From NCBI GenBank assembly GCA_964432925.1, contig CAYSPM010000090.1, positions 1-11,640 of the forward strand: DNA of 11,640 bases, given 5' to 3'. The DNA is from CAYNTC01 sp964432925 (GTDB taxonomy: Bacteria; Planctomycetota; Phycisphaerae; Sedimentisphaerales; Anaerobacaceae). This document shows positions 1 to 5,447 of this stretch, piece after piece (position 1 is the stretch's first letter; each line of letters begins with the position of its first letter). The translations under genes and the position numbers were made by a program. The notes beneath the pieces were generated by a model. The model searched no databases, was not told where the DNA came from, and saw nothing but the letters and a program-made list of their open reading frames with translations.

Positions 1-6
1 TTGTAG

Positions 7-32
7 AGACCACCAGAGGTAGGTCTGTTTTT
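7..32 (+). terminator. Putative intrinsic terminator of a gene left of the window
   Basis: The stem AGACC-ACC (7-14) pairs with GGT-a-GGTCT (18-26), with one bulged A at 21 and an AGA loop. It is followed by G and five T (28-32). On the minus strand no T-run follows the hairpin, so it would act only on plus-strand transcription entering from outside the window. The gene it would serve is not visible. The rest of 33-286 shows no convincing gene. Confidence 0.5.
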
Positions 33-286
33 ATGCAGCCATTGTGTGTGCGGGCAGGGGCAAGATAGTGACTTGTCTTATCCATAATTTACTGTGAAGG
101 GTTGATATTTTATCTATACCTGTATAAAAGTCCCCGGCTTTTAGCCTTGCGGTCGTTTCACCTTGAACATCTCGATAGGGCAAGAATATGCCTCTTATTA
201 CAGTTCGTTTTTTATGGTTCTTAGTTAATCGTGTATTGTACTCTGGTCTTTTACGAACCGATATCCACAAGCCAAAGGCTGTGAGT

Positions 287-1405
287 TTAATATTTTAACT
301 CTTCTTCAAATTCGGCTCCCGTAGATAAAGCCTGTTGTTGTGGATTTATACGCATCGTTATGATTTCTGCTCTTTCGCGAAACTTATCGAAGTCAAGCTT
401 ATCCTGTGCAAAGGCATCGACATCGGCCTTCTTCACGCAGATAGTCAGGACTGAAGAAGCTTGTTCGCCGCTGGTCTTTTGAATTATAGGTGTACTTTCA
501 TTCTTGTCGCTGGTCACAATTACCTGCTTTATTATAACCGGCTGGGAAGCCCCTGTGACAGCAAGGGTAATCCACTCCTGGTCATTTATGTTTCTGATGT
601 TTGTTGCATGTCTTAGTAGCCTGAGCAGCTTTCGTTTCAACTCGTCAACCCTATCTGGATCGTAATCTGTCCCCATCGACGTGTGCTCGGATACAAGGTA
701 TGAGTATGTACCGTGTTTGTTTGCTACAATTGTTGTACTGCCACCCCTGACACCAACCTGTGAAGGGAACATTTCTTGTTTTGTTCTTTGCCAGAGAGGG
801 TCCATGCCCGAATCTGCTTTTTCCACCTGTATTTCCGGCGGCGGAGCCAGTGGAAAGTCGACCTTCGTAAGGAATAGCACTCCGTATCCTTGTATGTAGA
901 TAGCCCTTGTTGCTTCATCGTGCCGAAACGGCCAGCTCTGCCAGCGAAGATTACTGCGTCGAGGCTCGATGTTCTTATCAAAAATGCGAGCCATGACATT
1001 GATATCCTCGGTGATCGTAGAGAATTTTTCTGGTTCTATCTGCTCTGCAGGTACTAAGAGAGTTGCGCCGTAGCCGCCCATACCCATGCCGCTACCATAG
1101 CCGAGCCGATCAGCATCCAAGGCTTCGAATCTGGCCATTTCGAGTGCTACTACTTTTTTTTCGAGCTTGTCTTTTTGCTTATCGAGCTTAGCTTTTGTCT
1201 TTTCGAGATTGTCCTTCGCCATTGCCATTGCTGCTTCTATCACTTTTTGCTCCTGCTTCATCGCCTCGGCGTTCTCCCGCGCAGCCTCTGCAGCTTGCTT
1301 AGCAGCGTTGGCTTGTTCTTCAGCTTCAGTTTGGGCAAAAGCCATTGCAAATGTAGTTAAATTAATCACGATAATTGTAATGATTGTTTGTTTAAGAGTT
1401 TTCAT
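287..1405 (-). CDS. Secreted coiled-coil protein of unknown function, paralog of the upstream gene
   Basis: The 372-residue product has an N-terminal signal peptide (about 1-24, likely cut after MAFA). An Ala/Glu/Lys-rich coiled coil (about 27-95), a Gly/Met/Tyr-rich linker (102-113) and a globular region follow. That region matches the neighbouring protein in order: LLVPAEQIEP, EDINVMARIFDKNI, IYIQGYGVLFLTKVDFPL, a YDPDRVDELKR segment with LRHATNIR, and KKADVDAFAQDKLDFDKF. I do not recognise a named family; export to the periplasm is inferred. The start is placed at the second Met (1405): GGAAG lies 8 bases before it, it aligns with the paralog's start, and the ATG at 1420 has no ribosome site. 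It is the last gene of the sigma-factor operon, 70 bp after its paralog, with a stem-loop in the gap. No terminator is visible after its stop. Confidence 0.85.
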   Translation of the reverse strand: MKTLKQTIITIIVINLTTFAMAFAQTEAEEQANAAKQAAEAARENAEAMKQEQKVIEAAMAMAKDNLEKTKAKLDKQKDKLEKKVVALEMARFEALDADRLGYGSGMGMGGYGATLLVPAEQIEPEKFSTITEDINVMARIFDKNIEPRRSNLRWQSWPFRHDEATRAIYIQGYGVLFLTKVDFPLAPPPEIQVEKADSGMDPLWQRTKQEMFPSQVGVRGGSTTIVANKHGTYSYLVSEHTSMGTDYDPDRVDELKRKLLRLLRHATNIRNINDQEWITLAVTGASQPVIIKQVIVTSDKNESTPIIQKTSGEQASSVLTICVKKADVDAFAQDKLDFDKFRERAEIITMRINPQQQALSTGAEFEEELKY

Positions 1406-1444
1406 TTTTATTTCTTCCATAATTAAAATTGATTAGAGGTTTAC

Positions 1445-1466
1445 GGTTCATTTTTTTCAATGAACC
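1445..1466 (-). other. Stem-loop in the intercistronic gap between the two paralogs
   Basis: A perfect 8-bp stem, GGTTCATT (1445-1452) with AATGAACC (1459-1466), encloses a 6-base loop, on either strand. It lies in the 70-bp spacer of the minus-strand operon. Read on the minus strand it is not followed by a T-run, so it is not a typical intrinsic terminator. An mRNA-stability or processing role that sets the ratio of the two paralogs is possible but only inferred. Confidence 0.55.
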
Positions 1467-1475
1467 AACGATAAT

Positions 1476-2465
1476 TCAATATATTAGGATTTGGACCTTC
1501 TGGTGAAATTGGTCGTAGTCGATTTGGTCTTTTGCGAAAGCGTCTATGTCTGACTTTTTCGCGCGAACTGTCATGAATTTTCCTGTGTCGACCTCGACAA
1601 TGTTGCCTTTTGTATTTTTGACTTCAATTTTTTGCACCGACGTTAAACCTTTGACCACCACAGTTACTGACTCATCAGCTTGCAGGCTTCGAATATTTGT
1701 TGCATGTTTAAGTGTTCTTGTGATGGTTCTTTTGAGTTGTTCAACTTTCTCAAGATCGTATTCTTCTGCCTGGGTGTGGCTTCTGCGTCCGATTTCCTCT
1801 AAACCGGCAAGTCTATCCTCGTATGGCGTGTAAATTTCCCGTTTCGTTTGCATCCATTCTGAGTCTACGTCTTCTTCGGGTTCCTCCTCGGAAGCATCTG
1901 GCGAAGGTGAGAGCGGGAAGTTCACGCCGGTCAAAAAAAGTGCTCCATAGCCCCGAAGATATAGAGCCTCGGTAGGACTTTTCCCTCCTGTATAGAACAT
2001 GGGAATAAAGAACTCATCCATGCCTGTATGCCTGCCCATACCGCCACCATAGCCGCCTCCGATTCTAAGTGTACGCCGCTGATCGATACTTTTGTCGAGT
2101 ATCCGGGCCATTATGCTTAGATCCTCGTTGATTGCATCGATTTCATCTGGTTTCATCTCGGCGGTGGGGATAACAAGGACAGCCCCGTCTTTATCCGAAT
2201 CAGACACTATAGTGCCTAAGATGCTGACGGGTTTGGGTCTGACAACCGGCCTCGGCCTGGGCACCACCACGTTTACGCCGAGAGAAGGGGGCGCGGGCGG
2301 TGAAGGAAGAACAGGCTCGACGGGCGCAACGGCCGTGGGCTCGTCGATCTCAGGTCCTTGTGCGGTTACTTCTGGTAGCACCTCAGTCTGTGAAAGGACT
2401 AGGTTGGATACCGCGAGTACAGTGATAATAATAGTTATAAGGATTTTTTCTGTGGAGACTTTCAT
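1476..2465 (-). CDS. Secreted proline-rich protein of unknown function, paralog of the downstream gene
   Basis: The 329-residue product has a signal peptide (about 1-25, cleavage near LVLS/Q). A Pro/Val-rich low-complexity segment (about 29-80, with PPAPP and PRPRPVVRPKP) follows, in place of the coiled coil of its paralog. A conserved globular part comes next: VLVIPTAEM (96-104), INEDLSIMARILDKSI (112-127), ALYLRGYGALFLTGVNFPL (167-185), YDLEKVEQLKR to LKHATNIR (236-259) and KKSDIDAFAKDQIDYDQF (303-320). A Gly-rich stretch (136-143) and an acidic run (192-201) interrupt it. No catalytic motif or known family is apparent. The ATG at 2465 has AAAGGG upstream. The gene sits 13 bp after the putative anti-sigma gene, so it is probably cotranscribed. 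An exported structural, sensing or regulatory role linked to the sigma/anti-sigma pair is inferred from position only. Confidence 0.88.
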   Translation of the reverse strand: MKVSTEKILITIIITVLAVSNLVLSQTEVLPEVTAQGPEIDEPTAVAPVEPVLPSPPAPPSLGVNVVVPRPRPVVRPKPVSILGTIVSDSDKDGAVLVIPTAEMKPDEIDAINEDLSIMARILDKSIDQRRTLRIGGGYGGGMGRHTGMDEFFIPMFYTGGKSPTEALYLRGYGALFLTGVNFPLSPSPDASEEEPEEDVDSEWMQTKREIYTPYEDRLAGLEEIGRRSHTQAEEYDLEKVEQLKRTITRTLKHATNIRSLQADESVTVVVKGLTSVQKIEVKNTKGNIVEVDTGKFMTVRAKKSDIDAFAKDQIDYDQFHQKVQILIY

Positions 2466-2478
2466 TTTTTATACCCTT

Positions 2479-3222
2479 TCAATTAGAGCTTTCAGGATTG
2501 TTCAATACAGATTTATCAGGTTGAGTATCAACCAACAGTTGCACCATATCCTGCCTTGTTCGCTGCAGTTGGTCTTCGGTCTGATAAGCCAAGGCCTCTA
2601 AGCCACTTGCGAGCTGGGTCTTGTCCTGACGCCGATTCAACTCAATTTCGCTTAATGCTGCCGTAACCCAGCGGCGATCCTGAACTTGGGCTGTGTTGAC
2701 AGCGTCAATAAGCTCTTCGAGTCGCCGATTGGTTAACGCACTGGACGCAGCAAGGGTTCGCAAGGCGTAGTCGTTTAAGTCTTTGCGGTATTGTTCGCTA
2801 AGCTCGTCTTTTAGATTGAGATAGCTGCTTGCCAAGGCCATCTGCCAGCGGCGGTTCATCTCATCGAGCAGTTTCTGCCGGATGGCCGGTTCGAGAGAGG
2901 CTGTCAGCGAGTTTTCGAGGTTTCTGCGAAGTTCTCCGATGTCCGGGGAGCGAGGTGCTGAAAGCCGGCCTACGGCATAGCCGGCGATAATCAGCAGTAC
3001 CGCCGCTGCAGCGACCTTTGTCGTGAGTTGTAGGAAGATTTTGTTACTTCTTATTCTCTCAGCAAGGTTTATGTGCTTGTGATTTTGTTCCTCAGGTTCG
3101 CCGGCCATCTCTCTCATTTTTGTAAGAGTCGCTCCTGCAAGTTCTTGTGGCGGACCAGGTGGAATCTGCTGATTTTTAAGCTGCTCTATCGCTTTGGCCA
3201 GAATGTCCTCATTTTCTTTCAT
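2479..3222 (-). CDS. Single-pass membrane coiled-coil protein, probable anti-sigma factor
   Basis: The 247-residue product has a cytoplasmic N-terminal domain (1-65), with a Pro-rich motif around IPPGPPQELAGATLTKM (20-36). One transmembrane helix follows (about 68-88, KVAAAAVLLIIAGYAVG). The long charged helical region outside (about 95-230) is predicted coiled coil by composition. It starts inside the stop codon of the sigma gene (ATGA overlap) with AGGA eight bases upstream, which means translational coupling. Position, topology and size fit a transmembrane anti-sigma factor that holds the ECF sigma at the membrane. There is no Cys in the whole protein, so the zinc-binding HxxxCxxC motif of the ZAS anti-sigma family is absent. 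The extracytoplasmic part might contact the two secreted paralogs encoded next. The anti-sigma function is inferred from context. Confidence 0.85.
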   Translation of the reverse strand: MKENEDILAKAIEQLKNQQIPPGPPQELAGATLTKMREMAGEPEEQNHKHINLAERIRSNKIFLQLTTKVAAAAVLLIIAGYAVGRLSAPRSPDIGELRRNLENSLTASLEPAIRQKLLDEMNRRWQMALASSYLNLKDELSEQYRKDLNDYALRTLAASSALTNRRLEELIDAVNTAQVQDRRWVTAALSEIELNRRQDKTQLASGLEALAYQTEDQLQRTRQDMVQLLVDTQPDKSVLNNPESSN

Positions 3223-3746
3223 GATATAATCCTATCATTGTCAATTGACTGCGGCACAAGTGCTTCTCGCAATTTCGCCTTGGCACGGTGAAGCAATACA
3301 CCGGCGGCGTTTGTATTAACGTCAAGTTCATCCGCAATTTGCCTGTAACTCATATCACTTAAGTACCTCAAACAGAACGCCTTAGCCTCCTGTGATGGCA
3401 ACCGACTTACAGCTTCGCGCAATTTCTCGACGAGCTCCTGTGCCTGCGCCCGTTGTACAGGATCAGGGTCTGAGCACGATACTTGCGCGAATTCAGCCTG
3501 TTCAGCGTTGTGGTGCGACTGTCGGAATCGCCGGCGCAGTTGGTCTATTGCCCGCGTAGTAGCCAGCCTGACCAATAAAGCCCGTATGTTTCGTATGCTT
3601 TGACGCCGAGAAATTTCCACTGCGCCAAGAAACGTTTCCTGAAAACAGTCCGCGGCATCAGCTTGATTACCTAAAAGTCTGTATGCCGTTTGCCATACGA
3701 TCGGGCCGTGCTTTTTGATAATTACCTGCCAGTCAAATACTTGCAA
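3219..3746 (-). CDS. ECF-type RNA polymerase sigma factor (sigma-70 family)
   Basis: The 175-residue product has the two-domain ECF layout. Sigma region 2 spans about 10-78, with the 2.2-like motif ADAADCFQETFLGAVE (29-44) and the DNA-reading segment RALLVRLATTRAIDQLRRR (55-73). Region 4 spans about 105-162, with LPSQEAKAFCLRYLSDMS (116-133) and the helix-turn-helix YRQIADELDVNTNAAGVLLHRAK (134-156). It directs RNA polymerase to a small regulon, usually in response to an envelope signal. The start is TTG at 3746: GGGAG lies six bases before it and the first region-2 helix follows directly. It is the first gene of the minus-strand operon, and its stop overlaps the start of the membrane protein that probably inhibits it. 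I found no clear autoregulatory promoter in the ~345 bp upstream, though ECF operons are often self-activated. Confidence 0.93.
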   Translation of the reverse strand: MQVFDWQVIIKKHGPIVWQTAYRLLGNQADAADCFQETFLGAVEISRRQSIRNIRALLVRLATTRAIDQLRRRFRQSHHNAEQAEFAQVSCSDPDPVQRAQAQELVEKLREAVSRLPSQEAKAFCLRYLSDMSYRQIADELDVNTNAAGVLLHRAKAKLREALVPQSIDNDRIIS

Positions 3747-3997
3747 TCAGCTCTCCCGGCAAAGAAGTTTTAATTCACTCTAGCCGAATATTTCGCGACG
3801 CGCCATAACCTCATCATCAGATCGTTCTAAACCCATTATTCAACTCAAACTTGTGTGTCTCTGCTAAAATTAGTCGGTATACAACCATCCTTTATTACAG
3901 AAAATCTGCCGGGCACAAATTTGTTGATCAGAGCGAGTATACCGATTAGGGTACTATAAAAAAAAAGATATTTTATCAGCCAAGTTTGGATTTTTTC

Positions 3998-4017
3998 CTT
4001 GCAAAGTTTTTTGCAAG
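3998..4017. repeat. Inverted repeat CTTGCAAA-GTTT-TTTGCAAG
   Basis: A perfect 8-bp dyad with a 4-base spacer lies 74 bp before the start of the TPR lipoprotein gene. No T-run follows in either direction, so it is not a standard intrinsic terminator. It could be a regulator binding site for one of the divergent transcripts; no regulator is identified. Confidence 0.5.
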
Positions 4018-4080
4018 TTATCAGAATATAACAACTGTATCCTACCTTAGCTGACAAGGCTAATCTGGAACCTGCAACTT

Positions 4081-4085
4081 GGAGG
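4081..4085 (+). promoter_or_regulatory. Ribosome binding site of the TPR lipoprotein gene
   Basis: GGAGG with a six-base spacer to the ATG at 4092. It favours this start over the second in-frame Met five codons later. Confidence 0.85.
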
Positions 4086-4091
4086 CACGAA

Positions 4092-4796
4092 ATGACGGGC
4101 AAAAGCATGGACATAGCGGCGAAAGTAAATGTTGCACTTTCGGCTTGCGTGTTTTTGATTTTCGCCCTTTTGTTTTTTTCAGGCTGCGCCGAACAACAGG
4201 CTGTCTCTGGGGGCGTTGAGACTCTAAAGATCACACCAGTTGAAAAGACGGAAGATGAGTTGCTGACGGAGCTTCACTTTAAATTTGAAAATCCTAATGC
4301 ACATTATCAGTTGGGCGGTGTATATCACAAGCAAGGTCGCTGGGCCAAAGCCGAGTACCACTACAATCTTGCTCTAAGTTTTGATCCGGCGCACAGGGCT
4401 GCACAGGCAGCATTGGTAAAAATGCTCACCGACAGTGACGATGAAACCAAAGCTGAGCAGTTCGCCAAGGCTTATATGAACCAGGTGGCTGTTTCAGCGA
4501 AGCAGTCATTGAAACTTGCTCGAGCTTTTGAGCAAGAGCAATTATATGAATACGCATTGACCTGCTACGAGCAGGCACTTCGGCTTGCACCCCGTTTGCC
4601 TGAGGTTAGCAAATACTTTGGATATTACTATTTGAACCAGGGCGACAAGGCTCGGGCAAAGGAATTTCTAACTCGCAGTTTTAAACTTAATCCGAATCAA
4701 CCAGATGTCGCAGGGGCTTTGGGCCGACTTGGCGTCGCAGTAGAAGTACCGCGCAAACCTGTAAAGCAGGAGAAAAAATCTCGCGGGCCAACATGA
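4092..4796 (+). CDS. TPR-repeat lipoprotein
   Basis: The 234-residue product begins with a lipoprotein signal: a hydrophobic stretch (about 13-30) and the lipobox FFSG-Cys32. The mature protein is therefore probably lipid-anchored on the outer side of a membrane. Three tetratricopeptide repeats follow, at about 68-101 (AHYQLGGVYHKQGRWAKAEY), 136-170 (SLKLARAFEQEQLYEYALTC) and 171-204 (VSKYFGYYYLNQGDKARAKE). Each has the usual small/aromatic/Ala pattern and a terminal Pro. Between the first and second lies a helical pair (103-130) that may be a degenerate repeat. The tail (220-234) is basic and probably disordered. TPR lipoproteins are generally protein-binding scaffolds for envelope or secretion complexes; the partner here is unknown. 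The gene is divergent from the sigma operon and followed, after a possible 20-codon ORF, by a strong terminator. Confidence 0.9.
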   Translation: MTGKSMDIAAKVNVALSACVFLIFALLFFSGCAEQQAVSGGVETLKITPVEKTEDELLTELHFKFENPNAHYQLGGVYHKQGRWAKAEYHYNLALSFDPAHRAAQAALVKMLTDSDDETKAEQFAKAYMNQVAVSAKQSLKLARAFEQEQLYEYALTCYEQALRLAPRLPEVSKYFGYYYLNQGDKARAKEFLTRSFKLNPNQPDVAGALGRLGVAVEVPRKPVKQEKKSRGPT

Positions 4797-4871
4797 GTGC
4801 AGCCCAAAGATGATAGAGCCCGAGCCTTCAGGGTAGCGACGACGCGATGTTTGTGGTTGTGAGGGGAATTT

Positions 4872-4934
4872 GTGTCAGACGAAAACAAGCAGTTAAGAGT
4901 TGAGAGGATAGAAGCGGAAAACTGGGAATTTTAA
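4872..4934 (+). CDS. Possible 20-residue small protein
   Basis: A GTG-initiated frame encodes MSDENKQLRVERIEAENWEF and ends in TAA. GAGGGG stands seven bases before the GTG, a better ribosome site than chance would usually give. The frame sits between the TPR gene and that unit's terminator, so it would be carried on the same mRNA. The peptide is charged and has no signal or membrane segment. It could be a genuine small protein, the leftover start of a lost gene, or chance. Confidence 0.3.
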   Translation: MSDENKQLRVERIEAENWEF

Positions 4935-4976
4935 TATCAAAGGGATTTGGCTTTTCAGTTTTTCGCTTTTTCATTG

Positions 4977-5016
4977 CCCCGTGGCGAAAGGATGCGCTGC
5001 GGGGTTTTTTATTTTC
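4977..5016 (+). terminator. Strong intrinsic terminator of the TPR unit
   Basis: A 10-bp stem, CCCCGTGGCG (4977-4986) with CGCTGCGGGG (4995-5004), includes two G-T wobbles and an 8-base loop. It is followed by TTTTTTATTTT (5005-5015). It ends transcription from the TPR lipoprotein gene and insulates the next promoter at 5080. A minor AAGGC/GCCTT hairpin with a short T-run lies just after it (5022-5036). Confidence 0.88.
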
Positions 5017-5079
5017 GATTTAAGGCTAAGCCTTTTATAAGTGGCTGGTTTCTGTTAATATGTAGTTTCAAACTGAGGG

Positions 5080-5107
5080 TTGACACGGGTGAGACTTATT
5101 GTAGAAC
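5080..5107 (+). promoter_or_regulatory. Sigma-70-like promoter for the TRAP remnant and uxaE
   Basis: A consensus -35 box TTGACA (5080-5085) is followed, after 16 bases, by TAGAAC (5102-5107), a 4/6 match to the -10 box. The odd-centred dyad AGTTT-C-AAACT (5064-5074) sits just upstream and might be an operator. The promoter lies between a terminator and the broken TRAP gene, so it now probably drives uxaE through a leader of more than 300 bases. Confidence 0.55.
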
Positions 5108-5152
5108 CGCCAGCTAAATATTAGCCCTGCGTACCGCAAGCGCAGAGAAATT

Positions 5153-5314
5153 ATAACGTTTAGATCTGTTTCCTTTATTGCTGTGGCATTGTTTGTCTTT
5201 GGTTTATCTGGATGTAAAAAGAGCAGTGGTATTATTGAACTTAAACTCGGCTATTCGCTTAAGGCGGAACATCCGGTTCACAAGGTGATTATTTTTATGG
5301 GAGAAAGACTCAAA
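5153..5314 (+). pseudogene. dctP: Remnant: N-terminus of a TRAP-transporter substrate-binding lipoprotein
   Basis: The frame encodes about 54 residues. A lipoprotein signal (SVSFIAVALFVFGLSGC) is followed by KKSSGIIELKLGY and SLKAEHPVHKVIIFMGERLK. The β-strand, HPVHK and helix order is the classic start of mature DctP-family proteins, the extracytoplasmic receptors of tripartite (TRAP) transporters for organic acids and sugar acids. A full receptor would be about 320-340 residues; here the family pattern stops after ERLK and the frame hits a stop at 5336. No ATG, GTG or TTG is placed sensibly for a start. The expected position carries ATA (5153-5155), three bases after AGAGAAATT, so the start codon also seems lost. 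This is a broken gene. What followed appears to be deleted, because the next sequence resembles the end of the TRAP large permease. Confidence 0.8.
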
Positions 5315-5412
5315 TTATACCATTTTCCCTGGCTATGATAGCTGCACTAATGTCAGTAATGTGTATCCCGCGGACTTCGCTTTTTATTCCAAAGCTGTTA
5401 AAGCTTCTATGA
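5314..5412 (+). pseudogene. dctM: Remnant: C-terminus of a TRAP-transporter large permease
   Basis: In the frame +2 relative to the DctP remnant, about 32 codons read IIPFSLAMIAALMSVMCIP followed by RTSLFIPKLLKLL and a stop at 5410. A hydrophobic helix, then an x-IP-xx-SLF-IP-x-LL ending, is the usual shape of the last segment of DctM permeases (typically ...YIP..SLWLP.LL). The normal operon order places DctM last, directly before a catabolic gene, which matches the 35-bp gap to uxaE. The assignment is by remembered family pattern and is less certain than that of DctP. Another membrane protein's tail is the alternative. Confidence 0.55.
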
Positions 5413-5434
5413 TTAGCTGCTGATTCGTTATAAG

Positions 5435-5441
5435 AAGGAGG
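5435..5441 (+). promoter_or_regulatory. Ribosome binding site of uxaE
   Basis: AAGGAGG, a near-perfect anti-16S match, stands six bases before the GTG at 5448 and fixes that start codon. Confidence 0.9.
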
Positions 5442-5447
5442 TGCTTT

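Larger units (their letters stand above)
3747..4091. other. Divergent intergenic region between the sigma operon and the TPR gene
   Basis: This 345-bp region is A+T-rich, with an A-run at 3959-3966 and T-runs at 3991-3996 and 4007-4012. It separates the minus-strand sigma operon from the plus-strand lipoprotein gene and must hold both promoters, but I see no pair of -35/-10 boxes good enough to place either. A perfect 8-bp inverted repeat at 3998-4017 is its clearest structure. A 129-codon open frame on the minus strand runs through it and into the lipoprotein gene; its product does not look like a real protein. Confidence 0.5.

Noticed and set aside
31..270. 79-codon TTG-initiated frame on the minus strand
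   Set aside because: No ribosome site before the TTG, unremarkable composition and no recognised family. It overlaps the hairpin at the left edge.
1167..2601. Plus-strand frames of 89, 95 and 169 codons opposite the secreted-protein genes
   Set aside because: Low-complexity Ser/Leu/Thr-rich products caused by reading the antisense of coiled-coil and Pro-rich segments. No ribosome sites.
3780..3836. 18-codon minus-strand frame (MGLERSDDEVMARREIFG) just upstream of the sigma gene, possible leader peptide
   Set aside because: Only a weak GAG ribosome site and no attenuator-like structure after it. Too short to support without conservation.
4067..4072. GGAACC resembling the -35 element of ECF-sigma promoters
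   Set aside because: A -10 element at the proper distance would fall at or after the TPR start codon, so it cannot serve that gene sensibly.
3845..4234. 129-codon frame on the minus strand between the sigma and TPR genes
   Set aside because: Its first third is antisense to the well-supported TPR lipoprotein gene, and the rest reads through A+T-rich spacer. No domain pattern.
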